Assembly (NCBI GenBank): GCA_946811185.2
Contig: OX328105.1
Coordinates: forward strand, 40,474,845-40,538,844
Origin: Hippopus hippopus
Lineage: Eukaryota > Mollusca > Bivalvia > Cardiida > Cardiidae
Length of the DNA: 64,000 nucleotides
Direction of reading: 5' to 3'
A program made the translations under genes and the position numbers. This document shows, piece after piece, positions 48,180 through 59,028 of this stretch (its first letter is position 1; every line of letters starts with the position of its first letter). A model generated the notes under the pieces. The model was given only the letters and a program-made list of their open reading frames with translations. It searched no databases and was not told the origin of the DNA.

Positions 48180-50126
48180 CTGAAACATAAAAAAATATAT
48201 GATACTAAAAATAATATCTAATAATTCGTAACTGAAACATTAAAAACACCATTTTAGTCAGTCTACAAATCTACAGAACAAAAGTATAACTGTTGCAGGA
48301 CAACAAAAACCCGTTACCGGTTGCTTTGCCACTGGATCTGGTAAAAAAATAACTCTTTACCAAATAACAAAATTTTAGACTAGACCAAATTCAAAACATG
48401 AGCAGACGACAAAAGAAAAAGTGGCTCAAATGATGATTTCTGTCTGTGATAGGGTAGAAAACATTTTGGGAAAAGGACAAAATGCTGGTAACCAGCATTT
48501 TCTTCTATACCCAAAATAGTCTTCTTTCTTCAGGGTCGTTAAAACTCTGGATTGTGTGGTAAAGGGTTAAAGGACCATTACTCCTGTACAGGATGACCAA
48601 TCATAATGAAAATTGCCAGTGCCAGACAAGTTTGACCATGAAAATTTAGCTATCTTACCATGGTGCCAGTGCACATATTTCCATTGTATGAGGGTGCTTC
48701 AAAGACAAGAAAGAAGGAAAAGTTGCTACAATAGTTTGCATTCCAGTAAAGCCTGAAAATTTCCTTCATTGTGCATGATAGAAATTGAAATATCATAACT
48801 CCTTACTACAAATACTGTTTCAGTCTACCTAAAATAATCAGAAGCTAAACAAATGACGTATTTACAGAAAACAAAAGTATTACTTTTAAACAATATGGAA
48901 TATCTTGTAAGTAAATGCATCTGATAGTTGTTCCTCTTTCCACATGTTTTCCAAAGCTATTGACTGCATTGGTGTAAAAAGCTATACAGTATATGTAGTG
49001 TCATTCATTTTTGCAGGATAATGAAGCAGCAGATTGACTCTCGTCACAATACTTTTTGAAAAAATTAAATATGGCAAAAATATTGAAATATGTGTTTGGA
49101 AGAGTTTGGAAAAAGGAGAAGATGCTGGTTATCAACACTTTTTCCTTTTCCCACGATGTTTTCTAAAAGCTACTTCTGCAGGGTCATGAAAATATTGAGA
49201 CTGAGGGTTTACAGAGTTTTGTCAATGAGCAGATTCTGAGACATTGTCCTACTGAAATGAATGTCCCATAAAGGTGCAAACAGGGCGGACTTTGTCCCCT
49301 CCAAGTTTATTTGAGAAATACAGTATTTCTTGTCCCACTGAAGTGGAAAAAATGTCCCATCATATTGCACACAGGTGTGACTTTGTCCCTTCCAAATTTA
49401 TGAGATTCAAGATAAATTTTTGTCCTACTGAATTAGAAAAATGTCCCATCATATTTCTCACAGGTTGGCTTTGTCCCTTTCAAATTCATTTGAGAAATAT
49501 TTTTTGTACCACTGATTTGCAAAAATATGTTCCATCATACTGCATACAGGTTTGGCTTTCTCCCTTCCAAATTTATATGAGAAATATTTTTTGGCCCACT
49601 GAATCAGAAAAAATGTCCCATTTTATTGCACACAGGTTGGGATTTGTCCCTTCCAATTTTTTTTTTAGAATTGTTTTCGAGTACATCTGTCTCACATCTA
49701 TGTTGAAAATTTTTTGCAAGTTTACAGGACACTAGTCCCCTTTCTAAATAATCCTATGCAGAACACTTTGCTAACATTTAAGGCTCCTTTAACAACTATA
49801 GTTGCTTTTGTGGCCAAATTGATCAAGATCAGACTGCACAAAACATGCAGTCTGATATTTGATCTACTCTGGCCACTTTGCCAGATGTTTATAGGAAAAA
49901 GCAACCATGAAACTGCAATCATTTGGCTCTTATTTCTTGACAGAAAAAGTCTGTTGGGTTTATTTGTCACTCTAAGGGTTAATATACACTCATAGATCAA
50001 CATAAAACATGGTTTGTTACCTTGCTTCATTTTGTATTTCTCTTGAAGTAAAGGCTGTATTTTCTCAATCTGTTTAGTTAGGAACTCAATTCTTCTTTTG
50101 AAGTATTCTTTTCCTTTTTCTACTGC
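48109..50126 (-). CDS. PFDN5: Prefoldin subunit 5, last two coding exons (unit A copy, 5' part missing)
   Basis: Minus-strand exons 50126-50021 and 48179-48109 join in frame. The first encodes [20 protein letters not shown], then [15 protein letters not shown]. The second, after a split Val codon, encodes [20 protein letters not shown], then KT and TAA. Human PFDN5 has [20 protein letters not shown] followed by QEKHAMKQAVMEMM, so identity is clear. Prefoldin is a hexameric cytosolic co-chaperone that passes unfolded actin and tubulin to CCT; PFDN5 is one of its two alpha-type subunits. What is seen is the second long coiled-coil helix and the tail. The upstream exons should lie right of 50126, but I find none before unit B begins at 50837. 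This copy is therefore either truncated by duplication or an assembly duplicate. Confidence 0.9.
48349..48570 (+). mobile_element. TTAA-1 MITE in the PFDN5 intron (unit A)
   Basis: taactctttaccaaataaca start, ttttagactagaccaaattc, core aatgctggtaaccagcatt, end GATTGTGTGGTAAAGGGTTAA-type tip. B counterpart about 62898-63118. Confidence 0.82.
49040..49215 (+). mobile_element. TTAA-1 MITE, worn, tips lost (unit A)
   Basis: aaatatggcaaaaatattga, gatgctggttatcaacactt and gggtcatgaaaatattgaga remain. B counterpart about 63600-63762. Confidence 0.55.
49246..49665 (+). repeat. ~87-bp minisatellite, about five units (unit A)
   Basis: gtcctactgaaatga (49246), gtcccactgaagtgg (49333), gtcctactgaattag (49422), gtaccactgatttgc (49507) and ggcccactgaatcag (49594) mark the units. 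Each also has a cacaggt..gactttgtccc block. The period is a multiple of three, which explains the 153-codon open frame across it (49274-49735). It lies in the PFDN5 intron. Confidence 0.85.
49778..49982 (+). mobile_element. TTAA-2 MITE in the PFDN5 intron
   Basis: Core attgatcaagatcagactgc ... gcagtctgatatttgatcta and end cactctaagggttaa. Lies 39 bp from the PFDN5 exon at 50021. Confidence 0.7.
50021..50126 (-). CDS. PFDN5: PFDN5 penultimate coding exon (unit A)
   Basis: 106 nt: 35 codons plus one base. The acceptor on the minus strand is tttttttttcag and the donor gtaaca. It encodes the helix [16 protein letters not shown] motif (here [18 protein letters not shown]). The exon sits 39 bp from a TTAA-2 MITE (49778-49982) in the following intron. 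Confidence 0.92.
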
Positions 50127-50234
50127 CTGAAAAAAAAATGAACATTTTTTTTCATTTTTCATTTGTTCACTTTTATTCCTTACCTGTTTGTATCGTAAGT
50201 GTGCAGTCTGATCTTGAATCTGTACTTTCTTTCC

Positions 50235-50455
50235 TGTAGAGTAACTTGACCCAGGTCAGTCTGCATAGGCTGACATAGGTCAAAACCTTTGGCCTTTAGT
50301 AAATTTTCTTCATGTACAAGGACTTTTCTACCTCATGATACAGCTGGTTGTTAGACAAAATGGATTTTACGGATCCACAGTTATGTAATGACTTGTTTGC
50401 TATAATGGATCATGGAGATGCATTAAACCTCCTTTTGCCAGGGTGAAGCTCATAT
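50235..50455 (+). mobile_element. Family E MITE, partial, upstream of the PFDN5 exon
   Basis: gacccaggtcagtctgcata, gattttacggatccacagtt and agatgcattaaacctccttt are present; the left tip is missing. Between the exon at 50126 and the unit B junction I see only this, a TTAA-2 remnant (50195-50230) and unremarkable AT-rich DNA (50456-50836). Confidence 0.6.
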
Positions 50456-50836
50456 AAGAAATAATAATTATGGAAACATTCAATATAATGTCATATAACC
50501 ACCACTGATGAAATGTTTGATGTATTTGTCAACCAACAAGACAATAATGCAATGTGGCATACTGACATGACTATTTGATGAGGTTCACTGTGTATATCAG
50601 GTAAACTTTCTAATACTTACATAATTACAGATTCAAACCATGTATACTGCTGAGTACTCTGCTAAGCTTTTGAATTGTAAAATGTTCCAACTGATAACCC
50701 ATAGTTATTTCCTAAAAATGCTTAAATATTGAACCAAAACAATGTTAGACAATCATTATCAAAGAACAATCCAGACGGTATCAAATTCATCCTACTATAG
50801 TCTGCAAAATGGTAATGGGCTTTTTCGTCCCACTGG

Positions 50837-51240
50837 ACATTGGATTATATGGGAAAGGGTTAAATGATAGAATTTGTACTTGTATTTGTGAAGGCAGAAA
50901 ACATTGTGGGTAAATGCTGCCAGCATTTTCTTCTTTTCTCACAATGTTTTCAGAACCCTTCTTCTGGGTCATTAAAACATTGGATTATGTGGGAAAGGGT
51001 TAAATGATGGAGTTTGTACATGTATTTGTGAAGGCAGAGAACATTGTGGTACCAGCATTTTCTCCTTTTTTCACAATGCTTTCAGAACCCTTCTTCTGGA
51101 TCATAAAAACATTGGATTATGTGGGAAAGGGTTAAATGATGGAGTTTGTACATGTATTTGTGAAGGCAGAAAACATAGTGGGTAAATGCTGCCAGCATTT
51201 TCTCCTTTTTTCACAATGTTTTCAAAAGCTTTCTTTTTCA
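50837..51240 (+). repeat. Three tandem copies of a ~135-bp MITE-derived segment
   Basis: The string acattggattat begins at 50837, 50977 and 51109, each followed by gggaaagggttaaatgat, a shortened hairpin and a TTCAGAACCC-type arm. Unit A has the segment once (37387). The repeats fuse the right arm of one TTAA-1 element to the middle of another, so this is a local expansion of a MITE junction. Confidence 0.85.
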
Positions 51241-52873
51241 TGGTTGTTTTAACTAAGGATTGTTTGGTAAAGGGTTGAAACCTGAAAAATTTAATTTTTT
51301 AGTGATCTGTAACATGTCTTGCTTATGCAAAAGAATGGGAAACCTCAAAGGACAAGCTTCGTCTCAAATTTACGTTATTGCAGAAACTTGCAGTAATTTG
51401 GTCTTTTCCTATCCTAGCTGTCTCATAAACAAAACCAAAAAAGTTAGACTTGTCCAAATTAAAAGAGTTTGCAGAACACTGATAAAAGAGTCATTGAAAT
51501 GATGGTTTTTTTTTTTTTCATTTTAACCCTGTACCACACCACAAAATTTTGGACTAGTCCAAATTCAAAACATTTACAGAGTACAAATTAAATGTAGCTT
51601 AAATGATAGGATTTGCATGCAAAAGTATAGAAAACTTTATGGAAAAAGGAGAAAATGCTATAGTCACCAACATTTTCTCCTTTCTCCACAATGTTTTCAA
51701 AAGGCGCTTCTTCTGGGTCATTAAAACTCAGGATTCTTTGGAAATGGATTAAGGTAGAAAACATTATTGAAAAAGCCTTCTTTCTAAGAGTTGTATTTTT
51801 TCTGATACCTCAACATGTTCTAGTCAGTATAGTCTGTTAATCTATATTTTATTGAAAATTATGCAAGATGATGTGAAAAACATTGTGAAAAATGAATCAA
51901 TAAATTAACTCCTAACCTTTTACTGCTTAATTCCGAGCTTTAAGGACCCCGACGAAGAAGACCTTTGAAAACATTGCGGAAAAAGAAGAAAATGCTGGTT
52001 ACCAGCATTTTCTCCTTTTCCCACAATGTTTTCTATCCTCCTTAGATAGTTGGTTGAGCCATAGATAGTTGGTTGTCTGCAATACTTTCAATTTGGACAA
52101 GTCTAAAATTTTGTCGTCTGGTACAGATTTAAGATTCACTTGAACGTCTGTATTTACACAAAAGTTTCTGGTCAATCCTACCCCTATCACATTCGACTAC
52201 AATTTTTTCAAATTGATTGAAAAGTTTTAAAGATCAGGATCATAACTGGTTTTCTGTATGTTCAATTTCACATTTTCATCACTTTTGGGCAGAGTATTTT
52301 TCATCAAAATATTCATTTGAATTTTAGAATTATTTCAGTAATAAACATAATAAATGATCATCCCAAATTGACTTTTCATGTTAACCTTTTACCACACAGT
52401 CCCGATATTTAATGACCCTGAGGGAGAAGTCTTTTGAAAATATTGTGGGAAAAAGGAGAAAATGCTGATTGCAAGCATTTTCTTCTTTTTCTCACAATGT
52501 TGTCTAATACATAAAAGACAAATTATTCTTGAAGCAACATTTTATTTGTCGTCTGCAAATGCTTTGACATTGGATCAGTCTAGAATTTTATTGTATGGTA
52601 TAGGGTAAAACAATCATGACCATATAACAGGAAATGTGCAATTTATCATATTAATAAAAAGGGTATAGTTACATATTGCTGCAAAATATGTTTGTTTTAT
52701 TCTTACTTTTTACACTTTGAAGTTCGTGATTTTGTATAAATCTCTTATGGAGCAGAATTTTAAAGCAGCTGCCATGAAATACAGAAGGTTCTTGTTATCA
52801 TGAACGTTTATATTGGGGGGAAAAAAACTGAAATAGTCATGTTCCTTTTTTCCAATCTAAGATTGCAGTTTTT

Positions 52874-53600
52874 GTGGTATTTGTCGAAGACAATACCACT
52901 ATGAGTTCAATATTGAATTTTGAAGACCATGTATCGTATTTTGTGCAAGGCCGAAGGAAATAAACCCAATTAAACTCAATTTTTCTCAGGCAAATGAGTT
53001 TTTCGGTAGCTCTCAGATATGTTATTGGAAATGGCATGTTAAAATACACTAGGTGAGGCCATCGATCGTGGAAATACTAATTTTTGATTGAAAATAGCCT
53101 CACTCGCTCATAGCCTTCTATTGGCGCAATAATACAAAATTTGTCTACCGATCGCTTGGTCCTGGGCTTTTTCGTTCCAAACCAGTTCGTCCATGGCTTG
53201 TTCACCCCATGATTGCACGCTACTCCATTTGATTGGGCATGAATATTTATAGATCAAAATAATTGATTGTCATGTTGGGAATTAAATATTAACGGCCAAA
53301 GATATTTCAAAATCATAGTTTTAAGGTACAAACTTAATTCTATTCGATATATTCACATGGTTTATCTCTCTATCCATCATGCATCCTACTGTCAAGGGAC
53401 GTTACTCCTGACTCCTCCTAATGATCAAAGGGAGACTTTGTCATGAGTATTCTCCCTTCAACCAAAAGGGTATTCACTTACTTAGTAGATTGACTTTCAA
53501 GCCAATATTTGAATAATTTTTCTCTTTTACTTTCAAATTATTAATTCCACACAATGGCTTCCTTGACAAATACCACTTCAGCGTTCTCAACGCTTTGATT
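52874..53600 (+). mobile_element. Helentron-like non-autonomous insertion, present only in unit B
   Basis: Unit A reads cagtttttgctacc; unit B has 727 bp between ttttt and gctacc, equivalent to insertion between two T residues with no target duplication. The 5' end has a hairpin (gtggtatt ... aataccac). The terminal gtggtatttgtc recurs inverted as gacaaataccac at about 53566-53577, inside the 3' end. A short stem (agcgtt ctc aacgct) follows and then ttgat. An asymmetric inverted repeat, a 3' hairpin and T^T insertion are known traits of Helentron (Helitron2) derivatives, common in molluscs. Confidence 0.7.
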
Positions 53601-54915
53601 GCTACCTGGCTTCTGTGTATGAGGAATTATATTTTCAAAATAAGTTAGTTGAAAAAAAAAAAAAAAAAAACAGCTTGGAAGGTTATGGCTCAAATTTCAT
53701 TCAAGGTCATCAATTTGAATACCTGTGATGGTAAAAAGAAATGAAAAACTGGATTTGTGTTCGTTTACTGACCTAACATATATGATATCACCTTATCAAA
53801 TTCTGTCAGAAAAAAAAAAAATGGTCAAAGCGCAGTTGCAGATTGCCTTAAGCTGGGGTAAAAATCGTTCAAAAATAGCACAGCTACGATATGCAGGAAG
53901 CAGAAATTGTTCATACTGCAATGTCTTCTTTGCCTAAATGTTTTCAAAAGCAGTATGATTCAAGATAAAAATGTCATTTACAGGAGGTAATGTGTTAAAG
54001 ATCAGTTTTAGAATTTTGCTTTATGACAGACTTTTATCAATAGTGTATGTCTTTGAAATCTGTGTGTGTGGTGTTTTTTTTTTTCCAATTTTTTAAAGCA
54101 CTCTGTAAAAAGGCACTCCATCGTTTTTCTTTTCAAAGTATAAAAATTGAATTTTTGACATGTTTAATATAAGGTGCAGATAAATTTCAAACAAGGTTGT
54201 GACTTATTTTGTACGACATCGTAGCATTTTTCTTTTATTGAAAAGAGAAAAAATCAAGTGATACAAAATATGTGTTGTCTTGTTTATCTTTAGAATGCTT
54301 TTAGAATGCAGACCACAATTTTGGTTGCTGTTGCAGGGCAGTATAAGGATTAGACAGTATAGAAAATGCAGTCTGATCTTGGAACTGCACTGTCTTGTAA
54401 GATACTTTGATGTAATGGGCATTTGAAAATCTTGAACTTTTTATGAACAGAAAATATCATTTTATTGGAATTTTCAAGGTCAACTAATTTTATCATAAAG
54501 GTAACTTTGTTACCACAAAGAATCTTGTGATTTTTTTCATGTCTGTATAAGAAACCTTTACCAAACAATTTTCTTTTAGTGATGCTGAAGGAAAATGCCT
54601 ATGGAAAAAATATTGTGGGAATAGGAAAAAATGCTGGGAACCAGTATTTTCTCCTTTTTCTATAATGTGAGCCACATCAAGTAATTTATTATGTTGTGAG
54701 CAAATGCTTGCAGGTTTAGGCGAGTCTAAAATTTTGTTGTCTGGTTAAAGAATAAGAAGTTCTGTCTAGTGATCAAGCACTTAACCACTTTATCCCAATG
54801 CTTCACGCATTTTTTTTGTAGACAGCTGCTCATAATGAAAAGTTTGTAGAGTCAACATGTTAAAATTTTTGAAGAAATCAAAAACTCATCGTCTGAAATA
54901 AATTTGTAGTAGGGG

Positions 54916-55134
54916 TTGATTGATTGAATTTGCGTTTATTGATCGTCGCCACCGGTTGCCCATATGGGTGACGCCCCCTGAAGGCTGTTAGTATTGTTAC
55001 GGGGGAGTCTCATCCGAAAGACTAATAGCAATTTTAGCTGGCCAGCTGTGGGGATCGAACCCACACCCTCAAGTGACTCGAAACATCACGTTCATGAGCC
55101 CTACGCTCTACCTATTGAGCTGTGAGGGCTAGTC
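54916..55134 (-). mobile_element. tRNA-derived SINE with 12-bp target-site duplications (unit B only)
   Basis: Flanked by ttgtagtagggg at 54904-54915 and 55135-55146. Unit A has this 12-mer once at the empty site (about 40503-40514). On the minus strand the head has an A-box-like CTCAATAGGTAGAGC and a B box GGTTCGATCCCC. The body has a TCTTTCGGATGAGAC block, a sequence I associate with conserved SINE cores in invertebrates. It ends in a CAATCAATCAA tail. The filled/empty pair shows the exact ends. Confidence 0.92.
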
Positions 55135-58100
55135 TTGTAGTAGGGGAATAAGACAACGTCATTATAAAGTATGGCTACCTAACATAAATTAAGGTAGAAT
55201 TATGTGAATAAATGTAAAAGTATTGTGGCAAAATGAGATATGATCGTTGTAAGCCATTTCCCCTTTTGCTACTATGTTGAACAAGCACAAGTAGAAAAGA
55301 CTTGGAAATAATAGAGAAAATGTTATTATGCAATATTTCCTATATTTTTATTGTTTAAAAGCCTGTTAGAGCAGAGTTGTCACTAAAATTCTGCATGAAG
55401 GAGAGGGTTTAAGGTGTTATTTCTTTTCTTTAGAAGACTGTCATTGTTTTATGAATACTTTCAGTACATGGGTGAAGGGGACTTTTATAAAACAAGTAAG
55501 GTAAAATAATTGAGAATTTCAATTTTAGCCTCAAAGAGAACCAAAGTTGCCTAATCAGAAAGTGTAGATCAAGATCAGACTGCACAGAGCATGCAGTCTT
55601 ATCTTTGATATATTCTGTCAGCTTTCCTGCGACATTCTTGACAATAGGAACCTTGTAATTGCACATATTTAGTCTTTAGACTGTTTACTCTTTACCATAT
55701 GGCAAAATTTTGGACTACTCCAATTTGAAAGCATTTGCAGACAACAAATTATGTTGCTAAAATTATGATATCTGTCTTAGATAGGGTAGAAAACATTTTG
55801 GGAAAAGGAGAAAATGCTGTTTAACCAGCATTTTCTCCTTTTCCCACAATGTTTTCAGAAGCTGTCTCTGTCACGGTTGTTAAAAATCAGGATTGTGTGG
55901 GAAAGGGTTAACTCTTTACCACACAATCCTGAGTTTTAATGTCCTAGAGGAAGAAGCCTTCTGAAAACATTGTGGGCAAAGAAGAAAATGCTGGTAACCA
56001 GCATTTTCTTCTTTTGCCACAATGTTTTTCTATCCTATCACACACAAATCTTACCATCCAGTCAGTGTTTGTCGTCTGCAAATGCTTTCAATTTGAACCA
56101 GTCTAAATTTTGTTGTTTGGTACGAGTCAATGTCTTTCAAAGGATTTAACTTTCCAAAAAAGATGGGATACTTTGGCAAGGAAAGCCTTAAAATTGCTTT
56201 ATTTTAATGAATGAAGATAGCCCATTTACTTAGTAGTAAAGCAAAAAAAAAAAATTGCACAAACATATATTATGTATTCATAAAACAATGACAGTAATGT
56301 ATTATAAATGGCAAGGCTTATCAGCTGAACCATTGCTTCATTTTTATACCAAGTTTTATAGACAAGTCATGAACATCCAAAAGTGCACTAGAAAACTGAA
56401 TCATTTAAAAAGTAGGGCCTTATGCTTGACCCTCTAAGCTCTGGAACTCGTGTAAAATACTTTTGCAGTCAGTGCAGATGAAGATTAGATTGCACAGAAC
56501 ATGCAGTCTGATCTTGAATGAACACTGTTGCTTTGTTCTATATTTTGGCCAAAACAAACTTTAAATAACAATAGTTTTGCTGTTTTCCCTCATCAAAAAG
56601 GGACATGTAATAAATCTTAAACTTTCTTAGGGTTAATATTTGAAACCTGTTCAAAGTAATGTCATCTCACTGTTTAACTCTTTACCTCTCGACAAAGTTT
56701 TTTTAACTTGTTCAATTCAAATGCAATTGCTAGATTGACATTAGATGTGGCTCAAATATTAGAATTTGTTATGGAAAGGAGAGAAAACATTGTAAGAGAA
56801 GGAGAAAAAACTGGTTACTAGCATTTTCTCCTTTCCTCACAGTATTTTTAAAAGCCTTCTTTGTTAGGGTCGTTAAATATTGGGATTGTTTGCTCTTTCC
56901 CATGTAACTAAAAAAAAATAATAATCTGTCTTTTCATGTCGCTATGATGCCAGTGAAATCAGGATCCATACATTCTTAGTCTTGTTCTCATCAATTTTCT
57001 AGATTTGAAAGAAACATAAGTTTTGATTGGCTAAATCAAGTGGTTTAGCCAATCAGAAGTTGTGTTACTTTCTAAATCTAGAAGTAGACAATGAATGTTC
57101 CTAAGAATGGTTGGTGAATAGTATACTTGTCTCAAGTCTACAGGCATTAACCCTTAGGCTGCTAAGCGCGACTCACTGGCCTTTTGCGGACAGTGTAGAT
57201 CAAGATCAGACTGCACAGAATGTGCAGTCTGATCTTGGAACTACACTTTCCGATAAGGAGATGTCTTTCCACCAAAAATACGTTTGAAATGGAAATACAT
57301 TGGTTTTTACTGTCGGCTTGAAAGTTTCATTTGAATTTACTTAGCAGGATAAGGGTTAATTATGATAAAGATTATAGAATGTATGTTGCCTATGAAAGAA
57401 CTGTTCTATAAAACTTGGTAGAAATAGTGTGAATTTAGTTGTTTATAATGTTGAGTATGATTAATTTATAATTGATAATACATAGAAAATACCTGGGAGA
57501 GTTCTCTTTGACTTGTTTTCTCTTGTATGTTTTATATCAGTCAAGTTTTCTTAAGAACCTGTTCACACAGCACTGGACTGGAGTTGGGGGTAGATTTTTA
57601 CCTTTGAATTGCTAAATGAATTAAAGTCAACTTTTTAAGCCCATCATAAAAACCCAAAATATGGAGATTTTCATAGTTATTTACTTTGGAAAATTCTCTA
57701 CTTGATTGTGAGTGTAGATCCAAGATCAGACTGCACATTCTGTCTAGTTTGATTTTGATCTACACTGTCCCCTTCAGCATATGTAGCCACCTCAAATACC
57801 TTAGCATTAAGATGATATATTAGTTTAAACATATTCATTTTTACATCGATGATGATATATTGATAAATATAAGCTCAAGTGATGTGCTAGAAAGATTATT
57901 TTGAGAACCTCACGAGACTGAACACAACAAAAGCAATGGAATCCTCTGATGGAGAAAATCTGTCCCCTACCCAGAGCTCTGTTATAAATTAACATTATCA
58001 TGGTGTATAAATGTGTTGCCAAAATCATGAAGATGAATAAATTTTACATAATTTAAAACTGATGTTTTCTTCTATTAGATTCCACATTCTTTAGCTCTAT

Positions 58101-58669
58101 TTGCCAGCGAGTTCATTTCATAGTTCAGTGTTCGTTATGTGTGTGTCCATTCATCGTTTCCTTTGAGACAATAGAACTAAAATGGATTAGACTGGGATTC
58201 AGTCTATGCTTAGATTTGTCTGATAGCAGCCATGCTTGCTTCTGTGTATTGATTCTTTACGAAATGACAAAATTTTAGACCTTTCACAATTGAAAGCATT
58301 TGCAGACTAGAAATTAAATGTGGATAAAATGATGCAATTTTCGATTGAAAGGATAGAAAACATTGTGAGAAAATGCTGGTTACCAGTATTTCCTTCTTCT
58401 CCCACACTGTTTTTGAAGCGGTCTTTAAAACTTGGCATTGTATGGTAAAGGGTTAAGCCTTCAGGCACCAAATAATCCAAACAGGCATTTTTTTTCTAGG
58501 CATAAGATCCTATATTAGACAGTTTCAAGGTTGTCCTTGTCTGGAATGTCTCGGCACAGCAAACAGTGTAGATGGAAAGATCAGACAGCACATTTGTGCT
58601 TGGCACTTGTCTATCCCACATATAAATGTATAGCTTTTGTTTGTATAAGGGGACACTTATACTGTCTTG

Positions 58670-59028
58670 CTATGGAGTTAGCTTTTGTAGCGACGTGGTA
58701 GAGCGTTCGCTTTGGGATCTAGAGGTCCTGGGTTCAATCCCTGCACTGGGAGGCTATGTGTCAGAACTGTAACATTGGCGCCCACCATGAAAAAAACACT
58801 TAGTTAAGATATAAAAAGTAACAGTGCTTACAGGTTACGTGAATGAATCTTCATATGGCGGGAGAGTATGTAGTATACTAGTCTATACCACAGATAGGTA
58901 TTAATGTATAGCCTTGCTATAGAGCTAACTTTTGTAGCAACGTGGCAGAGCGTTCGCCTTGGTATCTAGAGGTCCTGGGTTCAGTCCCTGCTTGGGAGGT
59001 TATTTGTCATAACTTTTACATTTCACTT
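58670..59028 (+). mobile_element. Two tandem tRNA-like SINE heads (unit B)
   Basis: Counterparts of 44030-44400 with the same box sequences. Immediately after the second one, unit B lacks about 95 bp that unit A has. Confidence 0.65.

Larger units (their letters stand above)
37387..50836 (+). repeat. Unit A of a ~13.5-kb tandem duplication
   Basis: Unit A and the sequence from 50837 align end to end: 37551 with 51273, 38312 with 51999, 40795 with 55430, 44778 with 59321, 48109 with 62657 and 49449 with 64000. Mismatches are about 1-2 percent by eye. A has a 40-T run (37783-37822) where B has 13 T. A has about 95 bp (around 44387-44485) that B lacks. The left breakpoint falls inside the right half of a TTAA-1 MITE. 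The unit holds the two PFDN5 exons of copy A and about 15 MITEs. Confidence 0.93.
51277..56900. mobile_element. Unit B copies of TTAA-1 and TTAA-2 (left part)
   Basis: TTAA-1 at about 51523-51750 (+), 51914-52133 (-), 52380-52618 (-), 54553-54750 (-), 55686-55910 (+), 55907-56129 (-) and 56674-56895 (+); TTAA-2 at about 56430-56638. One hairpin differs: A has gctgtttaccagtatt where B has gctgtttaaccagcatt. Confidence 0.75.

Noticed and set aside
49722..50162. A 146-codon minus-strand frame starting with Met in poly-A/T DNA
   Set aside because: Only 50021-50126 matches PFDN5. The upstream Met lies in the intron before the acceptor, and the downstream part reads through a donor into a MITE.
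50837..51240. CRISPR-like regular repeats
   Set aside because: This is eukaryotic DNA, and the units are contiguous MITE segments with no spacers.
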